Origin: an uncultured Collinsella sp.
GTDB taxonomy: Bacteria; Actinomycetota; Coriobacteriia; Coriobacteriales; Coriobacteriaceae
NCBI GenBank assembly: GCA_902470065.1
Contig: CABRFA010000006.1
Coordinates: forward strand, 3,453 to 67,452
Direction of reading: 5' to 3'
Length of the DNA: 64,000 bases
In this document: piece after piece, positions 26,856 through 36,390 of the stretch
Position numbering within the stretch: the stretch's first letter is position 1
How the letters are laid out: each line of letters begins with the position of its first letter
Program-made: the position numbers and the translations under genes
The notes under the pieces: model-generated
What the model was told of the DNA's origin: nothing
The model's database searches: none
What the model saw: the letters and a program-made list of their open reading frames with translations, nothing else

Positions 26856-26928
26856 ATTGGTTGAGACGGCCCATCGGCCAACCAACCACCTTCATCTGTA
26901 ATAAAAACTCATATATTTCTTTCTGTAC

Positions 26929-26959
26929 TGGACACCCCCAGGGGGTATGGGTGTATAGT
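26929..26959 (+). promoter_or_regulatory. copA promoter with CsoR-type operator
   Basis: TGGACA (26929-26934) and an extended -10 TGTATAGT (26952-26959) flank a GC palindrome, ACACCCCCAGGGGGTAT (26932-26948). This matches the G/C-tract operator type of CsoR copper repressors and lies between the promoter boxes, where binding would block polymerase. A csoR gene is encoded 2.9 kb downstream. Confidence 0.65.
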
Positions 26960-27006
26960 ATCGGATGGTTAACATTTCCGACACTACGTCACAGAAAGGA
27001 GAAGCC

Positions 27007-29349
27007 ATGGCTCAAGATAAGTTCGACGTGGGCGGCATGACATGCGCCGCCTGCCAGGCGCATGTGGACCGTGCCGTGAGCAAGCTCGACGGCGTCGAGA
27101 GCGTCGCGGTCAACCTGCTCGCCGGTTCCATGATGGTCGACTATGACCCCGCGCAGGTCTCCCCCGACGATATCTGCTCCGCCGTCGACCGCGCGGGTTA
27201 TTCGGCCTCACCCGTCAGCACGGGCACCGATGCCGTCAACTCAAACGGCAGCGCGCAAGCCAGGTCTGGCTCCGCCCATATGGAATCGCCGACCAAAAAG
27301 TTGGAGGCCGCCGCCTCTGCCATGCGCACCCGCCTCATCGTCTCGATCGTATTCCTTGTCCCACTGTTCTACATAGGCATGGGGCACATGCTCGGCTGGC
27401 CGCTGCCCGGCATCTTCACGGACCACATCCACAGCATGACGCTCGCCCTCACCGAGCTTGTCCTGCTCATCCCCATCGTCTATGTCAACGACGCGTACTT
27501 TATCAACGGCTTCAAATCACTCGTGCACGGCGCGCCCACCATGGACGCTCTCATCGCCGTCGGCGCCACCGCGTCGATCGCCTGGTCGCTCTATGCCATG
27601 TTTATCATGGCCGACCAGCTGGCCACAGGTCAGGTGCACAAGGCCATGATGACGAGCATGGACAACCTGTATTTTGAGAGCGCCGGCACCATCCTGTCGC
27701 TCGTCACCGTGGGCAAATACCTCGAGACGCGCAGTAAGTCCAAAACCGGCGGCGCCATCGAGGCGCTCATCGATCTGGCGCCCAAGACCGCGACCGTCGT
27801 TGCCGATGACGGCACCGAAACCACCGTCGATGTCGATGCCATTCTGCCCGGCCAGGTGCTGCGTGTGCGCCCCGGCGAGTCCATCCCTGTCGACGGCGTG
27901 GTACTCGAGGGCGCTTCGGCCGTGGACGAAAGTGCACTGACCGGCGAGTCCATCCCCGTGGAGAAGACCGCCGGCGCCACCGTCAACGCCGCCACCGTCA
28001 ACCGCACCGGATCGTTTACCTTCCGCGCTACGCGTGTGGGCGCTGACACGTCGCTCTCCAAGATTATCCAGCTCGTTGAGGACGCCAATGCCACCAAGGC
28101 ACCCATTGCTCGACTGGCCGACAAGGTCGCCGGCGTGTTCGTGCCCGTGGTGTTCGTGATCTCGGCCGTGACCTTTGCGGCGTGGATGGCACTGACCGGC
28201 AGCATAAACGAGGCGCTCACCTCCGCCGTGGCCGTGCTGGTGATCAGCTGCCCGTGCGCGCTGGGCCTGGCCACGCCCGTCGCCATTATGGTCGGCACCG
28301 GCAAGGGCGCCGAGATGGGCATTCTGTTCAAGAGCGCCGAGGCGCTGGAGAACCTGCGCAGCGTAGGTACCGTGGTGCTCGATAAGACGGGCACGGTCAC
28401 CCGCGGCAAGCCTGCTGTGACCGATATCGTAGTAGCCACGCGCGCCGACGGCTCGCCCGCCATGAGCGAAAAAGCGCTGCTCAAGCTGGCCGCCGCGCTG
28501 GAGCGCTCGAGCGAGCACCCGCTGGCCGAGGCGATTATGGCCGAGTGCGAGACACGCGGGATCGTCGCGCGCATGGTCGAGGACTTTACTGCCGTGCCCG
28601 GGCGAGGCGTTACGGCGCGCGAAGGGCAAAACGCCATTGCCGCCGGCAACGTGCGCCTGATGAACGAGTTGGGCGTTACCGTGCCCGCGGGTCTTGCCGA
28701 GCAATTTGCCGCCGAAGGCAAGACGCCGCTGTTCTTTGCCAAGAACGGCGAGCTTGCCGGCACCATTGCCGTGGCTGACGAGGTCAAGGAGACGAGCGCC
28801 GAGGCCATCGCCGCGCTCCGCAAGCTCGGCGTCGACGTGCGCATGCTCACCGGCGACAACCGCGTCACCGCCGAAGCGATCGCCCGCCGCGTGAGACTGA
28901 GTAGCGAGCAGGTCATCGCCGACGTCCTCCCCGCCGACAAGGAGCGCCATGTGCGCGAGCTGCAGGACGCGGGCGGCAAGGTCGCCATGGTGGGCGACGG
29001 CATCAACGACTCCCCCGCCTTGGCGCGCGCCGACGTGGGCCTTGCGATCGGCACCGGCGCCGACATCGCCAAGGAGGGCGCCGACGTGGTACTCATGCGC
29101 AGCGACCTCATGGACGTCGCCCGCGCCATCGAGCTTTCGCGCGCCACGATCCGCAACATCAAGCAGGACCTGTTCTGGGCGCTGTTCTACAACGGCATCG
29201 GCATTCCGCTCGCCGCGGGTGTGTTCTTCCCCCTCACCGGTTGGCAGCTCTCGCCGATGTTTGGCGCTGCGGCCATGAGCCTGTCGAGCGTGTGCGTCGT
29301 AAGCAATGCGCTGCGCTTAAAATCCTTTAAGCCCAAGACGGCGCGCTGA
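27007..29349 (+). CDS. copA: Copper-exporting P1B-type ATPase
   Basis: A 780-residue Cu+ efflux pump. One N-terminal heavy-metal-binding domain ([12 protein letters not shown]) is followed by a variable linker, eight expected membrane segments, the intramembrane [11 protein letters not shown] metal site (Cys415-Pro-Cys417), the phosphorylation site DKTGTVTRG (Asp459) and the hinge [10 protein letters not shown]. The final membrane segments carry the YN and MSLSS residues typical of copper selectivity. ATG 27007 has AAAGGAG upstream; the frame is open to 26965. It heads the copA-copZ-csoR cluster and has a CsoR-like operator in its promoter. Confidence 0.95.
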   Translation: MAQDKFDVGGMTCAACQAHVDRAVSKLDGVESVAVNLLAGSMMVDYDPAQVSPDDICSAVDRAGYSASPVSTGTDAVNSNGSAQARSGSAHMESPTKKLEAAASAMRTRLIVSIVFLVPLFYIGMGHMLGWPLPGIFTDHIHSMTLALTELVLLIPIVYVNDAYFINGFKSLVHGAPTMDALIAVGATASIAWSLYAMFIMADQLATGQVHKAMMTSMDNLYFESAGTILSLVTVGKYLETRSKSKTGGAIEALIDLAPKTATVVADDGTETTVDVDAILPGQVLRVRPGESIPVDGVVLEGASAVDESALTGESIPVEKTAGATVNAATVNRTGSFTFRATRVGADTSLSKIIQLVEDANATKAPIARLADKVAGVFVPVVFVISAVTFAAWMALTGSINEALTSAVAVLVISCPCALGLATPVAIMVGTGKGAEMGILFKSAEALENLRSVGTVVLDKTGTVTRGKPAVTDIVVATRADGSPAMSEKALLKLAAALERSSEHPLAEAIMAECETRGIVARMVEDFTAVPGRGVTAREGQNAIAAGNVRLMNELGVTVPAGLAEQFAAEGKTPLFFAKNGELAGTIAVADEVKETSAEAIAALRKLGVDVRMLTGDNRVTAEAIARRVRLSSEQVIADVLPADKERHVRELQDAGGKVAMVGDGINDSPALARADVGLAIGTGADIAKEGADVVLMRSDLMDVARAIELSRATIRNIKQDLFWALFYNGIGIPLAAGVFFPLTGWQLSPMFGAAAMSLSSVCVVSNALRLKSFKPKTAR

Positions 29350-29501
29350 AGCACCCGACCTTGCCCCTCAAACCGTCGCTCGCGTACCCAAGCACGCTTC
29401 GCTCCTCTTTCGGGGCAATCTCGGGCACCTCAGCACACCTTTAAGATGACGCTGTTCACGACTAAACTGTCAGATATTCTCAATCGATAAGGAGTACACC
29501 C

Positions 29502-29723
29502 ATGCGTTACACAATCAAGACTTCCGGCCTCATGTGCGGCCACTGCGACGCTACTGTCGAGACGGCACTGCTCAACGTTGCTGGCGTGACCGACGCCGAT
29601 GCCGACCACGAGACCCAGACCGTCCAGGTGAAGTGCGCCGACACCGTGACCGCCGAGCAGCTCGCCGCCGCCGTCGAGGGAGCGGGCGAGAAGTTCCACG
29701 CCCTGTCCGTGACCGCCGCGTAG
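29502..29723 (+). CDS. copZ: CopZ-like copper chaperone
   Basis: A 73-residue single HMA-domain protein with the copper-binding motif MCGHC at positions 11-15. It would carry Cu+ to CopA. The ATG at 29502 follows AAGGAG. It lies 152 bp after copA; that gap holds a loose inverted repeat (TTGCCCC at 29361, GGGGCAA at 29412), so it may have its own promoter. Confidence 0.9.
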   Translation: MRYTIKTSGLMCGHCDATVETALLNVAGVTDADADHETQTVQVKCADTVTAEQLAAAVEGAGEKFHALSVTAA

Positions 29724-29768
29724 CAGCTGCGGCACCAACAGACACCGCCGCCCAACCAGCCCCTCAGA

Positions 29769-29835
29769 AGTTGCGGTGAAATAGTTCCTGTTTTAGCGCT
29801 TTAAGCCTTCAATCAGGAACTATTTCACCGCAACT
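29769..29835. repeat. AGTTGCGGTGAAATA palindrome, copy 1
   Basis: The 22-bp arms 29769-29790 and 29814-29835 are perfectly complementary, with a 23-nt spacer. It lies between copZ and csoR. Related copies are at 43722-43788 and 57522-57587. Confidence 0.95.
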
Positions 29836-29879
29836 GAGGGTGAGGCATTTGAAGGATTGACCAGAAACGAGGACCCGCC

Positions 29880-30152
29880 ATGATGGCAGACCATAAATCG
29901 GTGACCCGCATGCTCAAGACGGCACGCGGCCAGATCGACGGCATCTTGCGGATGGTCGAGGAGGACCGTTACTGCGTCGATATTTCCACGCAGCTCATGG
30001 CCACACAGGCGCTCCTCGCGCGCATTAATGCCGACGTGCTCAAAGCGCATATCGAGGGCTGCGTGACTTCGGCAATCGAATCGGGCGACGAAGACCTCAA
30101 AGCTGCCAAGCTCGCCGAGATCGAACGCGTCGTCGACAAGCTCTCCAAGTAA
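29880..30152 (+). CDS. csoR: CsoR family copper-sensing repressor
   Basis: A 90-residue all-helical DUF156 protein. The Cu+ ligands are visible as Cys in RYCVDISTQ and as His and Cys in AHIEGC. Copper binding releases the repressor from G/C-rich operators such as that upstream of copA. The ATG at 29880 follows GAGGACC; the next codon is also ATG, so the start could be 29883. It lies behind copZ but is separated from it by a palindromic repeat. Confidence 0.92.
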   Translation: MMADHKSVTRMLKTARGQIDGILRMVEEDRYCVDISTQLMATQALLARINADVLKAHIEGCVTSAIESGDEDLKAAKLAEIERVVDKLSK

Positions 30153-30171
30153 CTGGGGCATTAGGGACAGA

Positions 30172-30243
30172 CTTCTTTGCACCGTCTTGGTGTTCCGGGG
30201 ACAGGTATGTTTGCACCACATTGGTGCAGATTAACCTGTCCCC
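30172..30243. repeat. GGGGAC-group palindrome with partial copy
   Basis: GGGGACAGGT (30197-30206) pairs with ACCTGTCCCC (30234-30243), and the centre has TGCACCA/TGGTGCA as an inner stem. A truncated copy of its left half (GGGACAGACTTCTTTGCACC) precedes it at 30172-30191. It is related to 19167-19213. Confidence 0.9.
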
Positions 30244-30298
30244 CTTGCTCTAAATCGGGTATAAAGGCGTGCAGCATATCGAACGAAAGGCAATTTGC

Positions 30299-30772
30299 AT
30301 GAATGACTTTATGAAGGGTCGCAATGGCGCCGACGAGCTCACCATCGTGATGGGTTTTGCCGGCATCGTCATCGCGATGATCGGATCGATAGCCCGCATC
30401 CAGTGGCTCAGCTGGATTGCCATCGCCGTCATCGTGATTGGCGTGCTGCGCGGCCTGTCCAAAAATATCGACGCACGTCGCAAGGAGAACGAGGCCTTTG
30501 TCGCCGCGACTGCAAACGTACCCGGCTTGGGCAAGTTTGTAGCTAGCTTGGGCGGCGGAGCTGCAGCGGCCAGCACCTCACGCGCAGCCGGCACCAGTAA
30601 GGAAGACTTTGAGCGTGCCAAGCGCACGGCCAAGAAGATGTGGAAGGGGCGCAAGACCACGGCATACCTCAAGTGCCCCAACTGCGGCCAGATGCTCTCC
30701 GTCCCCAAGGGCAAGGGCAAGATCCGCGTCACCTGCCCCAAGTGCCACGCCAAGATGGAAACCCGCTCCTAG
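30299..30772 (+). CDS. Small membrane protein with C-terminal zinc ribbon
   Basis: A 157-residue protein of unknown function. Two hydrophobic helices (residues about 12-50) lie at the N-terminus, followed by a Gly/Ala/Ser linker and a C-terminal zinc-ribbon pattern CPNCGQML...CPKCHAKM. The ATG at 30299 follows GAAAGG. Similar 'two helices plus zinc ribbon' proteins occur in many actinobacteria and are annotated only as hypothetical. It is a single gene ending at a bidirectional terminator. Confidence 0.75.
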   Translation: MNDFMKGRNGADELTIVMGFAGIVIAMIGSIARIQWLSWIAIAVIVIGVLRGLSKNIDARRKENEAFVAATANVPGLGKFVASLGGGAAAASTSRAAGTSKEDFERAKRTAKKMWKGRKTTAYLKCPNCGQMLSVPKGKGKIRVTCPKCHAKMETRS

Positions 30773-30834
30773 CGCCCGCACGCGGGACAAATTAATCAGG
30801 TTTGTTTGTCCCAAATCTTAAGTATTTGTTCGAT

Positions 30835-30872
30835 AAAAAAGCCGAGGCCTCGTGTTGAGACCTCGGCTTTTT
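30835..30872. terminator. Bidirectional terminator
   Basis: GCCGAGG (30841-30847) and CCTCGGC (30861-30867) are flanked by A6 on the left and T5 on the right, so the hairpin serves both the zinc-ribbon gene (+) and the amidohydrolase gene (-). Confidence 0.9.
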
Positions 30873-30905
30873 GTATGCGGCAACGGAGCTGTCCCTTTGT
30901 CACAT

Positions 30906-32276
30906 CTACGCCACGCCGTCGCGGGCGAGCTCCTCGGCCAACGCCTCGGCCGGCATGGCCATAATCGCGTCGAGCTCGTTATCAACCTCGGGAATGCGCT
31001 TCACCTTGAGCTTGCGTACCAGATCGCCGCGACACATCACGTGCATCGACTCACGCAGAGCGCACAGGTCATCGAGCGGGTTCTCGCGCGTCACCAGGAT
31101 ATCGGCGGCCTTGCCGCACTCGATTGTGCCGGTCTCGCCGCCCAGCCCCAGCAGCTCGGCGTTGACTTGCGTAGCCGTATGCAGTGCGAAGGCGTTGCTC
31201 ACGCCGACATACTTGGCAAAATAGGCCACCTCACGCCACATGTCGTACTGCGTCACGAACGGGCAGCTCGAGTCCGTGCCCAGACCCACCTTAACGCCAG
31301 CTTCCAGTGCAGCACGAGCGCTCTCGATAATACCCGAGCACACGATATCGCCGTTCTTCTTTTGCGTATCGGTCGAATGGGTCTTTTTCGGGTCGAGCAA
31401 TACAAACGGCAGCGCCGGGCTGATAGTGCAGGTAACACTGGGCGCACGCCCCTCGAGTTGCGTGCCCGCGGCGCCACGGTACAGCTCCAGAATCTCGGGC
31501 GTCAACGGAGCGCCGTGCTCAATCGTGTCAACGCCGGCCTCAAGCGCGGCCTTCACGCCCTCGGTACTCTCGACATGGGCCATAACCGGCAGGCTCACCT
31601 CGTGCGCAGCCTTGCACGCCGCCGCGGCAACCTCGACCGGCATGCGCAGCACGCCCGGCTCGCCCACCTCGGTGGCGTCGAACACGCCGCCCGTTACGAA
31701 CAGCTTAATGACGTCGGCACCGCGCGCATACAGGTCGCGCACCTGTTCGGCTGCCTCGGCGGGACTGTTTGCCACCTGGGCGAACAAGCCCGCACCATGG
31801 CCGCCCGGAACCGTGACGCCCGTTCCCGGCGCCACCAGGCGAGGACCTTGATACTTGCCGGCATCGATAGCATCGCGCACGGCAAGATCGGCAAACAGCG
31901 GGTCGCCCGCGCCGCGCACCGTGGTCACGCCACTTGCCAGTTGTTGTTGGGCGCTGCCCTTAAGAATATGGCGCACGATGGCGCGCCCCACGGGATTATC
32001 GAGCTTCTTCATCAGCGCGCCCGCATCGCCCGCCGAAACCGGCTTGCCCGAACCGCACAGATGCACATGCATATTGATGAGGCCTGGCATGAGATACGCA
32101 CCTGCCAGGTCGATAACCTCGGCACCCGCAGGCGCCTGCGCCACAGCACTCGGCCCCATCCACGTGATGACACCGCGCTCAACGGCCACGGCCATATCGG
32201 GCTGCGGCTCCATATGTTTCGAGCCATCCAGGACGGTCGCATTGATAAACAACGTGGAACGATCGGCAGACGCCAT
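30906..32276 (-). CDS. Amidohydrolase family protein (imidazolonepropionase/prolidase-like)
   Basis: A 456-residue metal-dependent hydrolase. The N-terminal metal motif is NMHVHLCGSG. The later metal-ligand region (VMAHVESTEGVKAALEAGVDTIEHG, in two parts) contains both further histidines, and GLGTDSSCPF supplies the catalytic Asp. This arrangement fits the subgroup that includes imidazolonepropionases and Xaa-Pro/Xaa-Arg dipeptidases; the substrate is not evident. The ATG at 32276 has GGGGGAGGAG upstream; the frame is open far upstream, but that part only translates the palindromic repeats. It is a single gene, convergent with the zinc-ribbon gene. Confidence 0.87.
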   Translation of the reverse strand: MASADRSTLFINATVLDGSKHMEPQPDMAVAVERGVITWMGPSAVAQAPAGAEVIDLAGAYLMPGLINMHVHLCGSGKPVSAGDAGALMKKLDNPVGRAIVRHILKGSAQQQLASGVTTVRGAGDPLFADLAVRDAIDAGKYQGPRLVAPGTGVTVPGGHGAGLFAQVANSPAEAAEQVRDLYARGADVIKLFVTGGVFDATEVGEPGVLRMPVEVAAAACKAAHEVSLPVMAHVESTEGVKAALEAGVDTIEHGAPLTPEILELYRGAAGTQLEGRAPSVTCTISPALPFVLLDPKKTHSTDTQKKNGDIVCSGIIESARAALEAGVKVGLGTDSSCPFVTQYDMWREVAYFAKYVGVSNAFALHTATQVNAELLGLGGETGTIECGKAADILVTRENPLDDLCALRESMHVMCRGDLVRKLKVKRIPEVDNELDAIMAMPAEALAEELARDGVA

Positions 32277-32423
32277 ATCGAGCTCCTCCCCCTCAGAAAA
32301 CTTGAACATCTGTCCATTATTATCCAGCGCGGCAGGATTGCTGCGGACATATCGGTTAACGGAGGGAAGAGGGGATGTGGGGGGACGGAATACGTTGCAG
32401 CCCCACCCCAGCAACATCAGGGG

Positions 32424-32486
32424 AATGTCTCGATCTGTAACAGGTACAGGGTTATTGGGCCCCTTGATGTTACAGATCAAGACATT
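32424..32486. repeat. GTCTCRATCTGTAACA palindrome, copy e (pair 3)
   Basis: Arms AATGTCTCGATCTGTAACA and TGTTACAGATCAAGACATT with one mismatch. Copy f follows after 18 bp. Confidence 0.9.
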
Positions 32487-32504
32487 CGGTCGACGTTTCA
32501 CCGG

Positions 32505-32567
32505 TTTGTCTCGATCTGTAACAATTACGAACTCAAACAACTTCTAAACGTTACAGATCGAGACAAA
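32505..32567. repeat. GTCTCRATCTGTAACA palindrome, copy f (pair 3)
   Basis: Arms TTTGTCTCGATCTGTAAC and GTTACAGATCGAGACAAA are perfect complements. It ends 5 bp before the stop codon of the AbiEi/DUF559-like gene. The interior is very similar to copy h on the other side of that gene, in the same orientation. Confidence 0.92.
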
Positions 32568-32572
32568 ACCTC

Positions 32573-33649
32573 TCAGCGCCCATACCACTGGCGTCTCCAT
32601 TCCTCAGCCAGATCGGCCCGCTGTTGAATTCCCGCCAGTCTCATCTTTTCAGCCAGCTTCCCCGGGTTCTTGAGTTCATCAAACGTAAACCGAAGCACCT
32701 TGTGCCCGAGCATCGTCAGATGAGACTCTCGCTGACGTTCTGCCACGAATGGGTCGACCGACCCCCGATCCCCACCATCCTGCAGGGTATACTTTCCCTT
32801 CCCGTCGAGCTCGCCGATGACACACGTCCCGTTCTCGAGCCGCCAAAAATAGTCGACGCGAAACACCTGGCTCGAATCGAGCGGGTCGCGAAACTCCACC
32901 TGCAGCTCCGGAACTGGAAAGCCGTACGCAATAAAGAACGCTCGGAACCGAGACTCGCCGCCGTTTTCGGACAGCCCGTCCGCATACGACGCAATCACCT
33001 GTGCCCTGCGATACCCTCGCCTGCCCTCGCAATCGGCGCGGAGGCGCTCGCACAAATCCCAACGTGATACGCCTTTCGCCCGCAGTGCAGAATCGGCAAT
33101 CGCCAACCCGTAGGAGAACGGCGCACGCAGTAAGCAATCCTCCACCGTGCGCCAAAACGACGTCACCCGCACGCCATCAACACGCTCGAGCGCGCCCGCC
33201 ATCTGCGGACGCAACAGCCTATATCCCGTACTCAACGCCACCGAACAACCCGTCTTGACCAAGTAACGCGGCCCGAGTAGATCATTCGGCACCTCCAGAT
33301 CCCATATCAGCGCGGCGTCATATCCCCAAAACGCCCAATCGGGGTGAAACTCGGCAAGCCCCTTGATAGTCCTCAGCGCTCGCTCCGGCGGCGTCAATGC
33401 ATCCCATTCATGCTGAAAACAGAATAGGTGCGATTCGGGCTCCGCGATATCGTCGGTTCCAACATGGCGTCGCAGCCACATGAGCTCGGTATTGTCATGC
33501 GTTGCGAGCAGCGCACCTTGCTTGGCCGTCTCCGTGAGCCGCGCGAGCATTCTATTCCGCGCCAACGTGTTGCGAGTCGCATGTTTGTGTTTGAGAACGG
33601 TATTAGACACTTTCGTCACCACCACGTCAGACAAATGGACCATCGTCAC
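32573..33649 (-). CDS. AbiEi-like/DUF559-like protein (possible PD-(D/E)XK nuclease)
   Basis: A 358-residue protein with a two-part layout known from many actinobacterial proteins. The N-terminal half resembles AbiEi-type antitoxin/regulator proteins (TIKGLAEFHPDWAFWGYDAALIWDL and later VDGVRVTSFWRTVEDCLL, each seen in pieces). The C-terminal half resembles DUF559/Vsr-like nucleases, with ESRFRAFF, VDYFWRLEN and GELDGKGKY; the D...E-x-D/K arrangement fits a PD-(D/E)XK active site. The GTG at 33649 follows GGAGG by 5 nt; an ATG at 33643 is possible. Palindrome pairs lie 5 bp beyond its stop and 20 bp before its start, so it has no ordinary flanks. Its function is unknown; defence or repeat maintenance are both conceivable. 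Confidence 0.6.
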   Translation of the reverse strand: MTMVHLSDVVVTKVSNTVLKHKHATRNTLARNRMLARLTETAKQGALLATHDNTELMWLRRHVGTDDIAEPESHLFCFQHEWDALTPPERALRTIKGLAEFHPDWAFWGYDAALIWDLEVPNDLLGPRYLVKTGCSVALSTGYRLLRPQMAGALERVDGVRVTSFWRTVEDCLLRAPFSYGLAIADSALRAKGVSRWDLCERLRADCEGRRGYRRAQVIASYADGLSENGGESRFRAFFIAYGFPVPELQVEFRDPLDSSQVFRVDYFWRLENGTCVIGELDGKGKYTLQDGGDRGSVDPFVAERQRESHLTMLGHKVLRFTFDELKNPGKLAEKMRLAGIQQRADLAEEWRRQWYGR

Positions 33650-33669
33650 CGTTGCCTCCGCTGACAAAT

Positions 33670-33727
33670 GTCTTGATCTGTAACAGGAAGACAGTCTTTG
33701 AGCCTCTAGTTGTTACAGAACAAGATC
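33670..33727. repeat. GTCTCRATCTGTAACA palindrome, copy g (pair 4)
   Basis: Left arm TGTCTTGATCTGTAACA; right arm TGTTACAGAACAAGAT with small changes at the end. It starts 20 bp upstream of the AbiEi/DUF559-like start codon. Confidence 0.85.
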
Positions 33728-33749
33728 TTTCGACAGCCGCCAACCTTCC

Positions 33750-33806
33750 GTCTCAATCTGTAACAGTTACGGGCTCAAACAGCCGCTAAACGTTACAGAT
33801 TGAGAC
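33750..33806. repeat. GTCTCRATCTGTAACA palindrome, copy h (pair 4)
   Basis: Arms GTCTCAATCTGTAAC and GTTACAGATTGAGAC are perfect complements. The interior (GTTACGGGCTCAAACAGC) is close to that of copy f (ATTACGAACTCAAACAAC). Confidence 0.9.
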
Positions 33807-33842
33807 AAAGTCAGGGCTGTAGGGCGACACCAGTCACATCCC

Positions 33843-34550
33843 CTACTCCCATTCTTGTTCGTAGATGTTGAGGGACTTTACGTAGCGCCCCTGGGCGCCC
33901 ATGATGTCGCGGACCAGGCGCAAAAAGAAGCTGATGCACGAGGTGTCAAAGCCATCCTGCAGGTCCTCCGGATGCACCGCACCCGGCCCATCGACTGCCG
34001 TGTCACTCAGGCGCGCGATGTCGTACAGATAGAGCTGTCCCGCCGTCAGCCAGACATCGTCGACGCAAGCGAGGCGCACCGCAATCGCGCCGTCGCTCCA
34101 ATGCTCCTTTTGCACGATATGCGGGTCGTAGACATCAAAGCGACGGTCGGTGCGCGTATCCTTCAGCGCAACTATGCCGTTCGCAGGATCCTTGTCCAAA
34201 ATGCCAAAGCGCGAGAAATACTGCGTGTCGCGTACCTGCTCGAGCCGCTTGAGCGAGGCAGGCGAAAGCGATGCCGGCGGCTCGTCAACATACAGCTCGA
34301 GCAGCGTCTTGCCATGGCGATAGGAGCGCTCGAAGAGCAGCCAATCGGTAAACGCCATGTTGTAGGCCATGATTTCGTTTTGCGAAGGCTCGGTGCAATA
34401 GCTGAGCCACGGGTCGACAATGATCTCGAACTGTTCGCGCGCCGGCTCCAAAAACTGGAACTTCCGCAGCATCCAAAAATGGACTATGTCGGCAATATCG
34501 TTGCCGACGGCTTCGGCTAGCTGCGCTCGGTCTAAAGCGTGGTCAGTCAT
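33843..34550 (-). CDS. Hypothetical protein, 235 residues
   Basis: I do not recognise a family. The protein is soluble, acidic and rich in aromatic residues, with no signal peptide or membrane segment. The N-terminal part (AVGNDIADIVHFWMLRKFQF) is helical; the middle contains DPWLSYCTEPSQNEIMAY and YFSRFGIL; the end is SFFLRLVRDIMGAQGRYVKSLN. The ATG at 34550 has GAGGAGG 5 nt upstream, a strong site, and codon use resembles its neighbours, so it is likely a real gene. It stands alone between palindrome pair 4 and the gltBD operon. Confidence 0.65.
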   Translation of the reverse strand: MTDHALDRAQLAEAVGNDIADIVHFWMLRKFQFLEPAREQFEIIVDPWLSYCTEPSQNEIMAYNMAFTDWLLFERSYRHGKTLLELYVDEPPASLSPASLKRLEQVRDTQYFSRFGILDKDPANGIVALKDTRTDRRFDVYDPHIVQKEHWSDGAIAVRLACVDDVWLTAGQLYLYDIARLSDTAVDGPGAVHPEDLQDGFDTSCISFFLRLVRDIMGAQGRYVKSLNIYEQEWE

Positions 34551-34903
34551 GGCATCCTCCTCAAACTGATAGACCTCAATTTGAGCTTACGAGGAGGGTG
34601 GTCGGCCACGACCAGCGCGGGCAAAATAGGCCTCCGGCTGCAAACCAGATGCTGACCAAACACTTGACGAAAAGCTTGACCGAAAATGCGCACCGCAACA
34701 AAACCGCAGGTAAACATAGACGGCCAACCCGCCCTTTTGAGCCAGATACCCACAGCCACCACAGAAACAACAGGTGACCACAGCCCAAGAAGTCGACAAA
34801 TAAACACCCGTACGTCGACAAACGAGCAAATCGCTCGCAAAGAGTGTCCCCAACGACTAGACAAAAAATGACTAGTCATTGGGGACGTTCTTAAATGACT
34901 ACT
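34551..34903. other. 353-bp intergenic stretch with one inverted repeat
   Basis: It contains short open frames but none with a ribosome site or plausible composition. The only clear structure is the inverted repeat at 34846-34886. The promoter of the 235-residue gene should lie in the left part. Confidence 0.6.
34846..34886. repeat. GTCCCCAA/TTGGGGAC inverted repeat (GGGGAC group)
   Basis: GTCCCCAACGACTAG at 34846-34860 pairs with CTAGTCATTGGGGAC at 34872-34886 with one mismatch. The GGGGACGTTC at its right end also occurs, as AGGGACGTTC, in the fragments near 19113. It lies 18 bp from the gltD stop and could also act as a terminator stem. Confidence 0.8.
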
Positions 34904-36385
<1,482 letters not shown>

Positions 36386-36390
36386 GGCAC

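Noticed and set aside
23138..33806. Reading the tandem palindromes as a CRISPR array
   Set aside because: The units are palindromes of about 60 bp found in pairs over several loci, with no regular spacer series and no cas genes.
34547..34879. A minus-strand open frame of 110 codons upstream of the 235-residue gene
   Set aside because: There is no ribosome site, the composition is unlike a real protein, and it runs through an inverted repeat and the ribosome site of the next gene.
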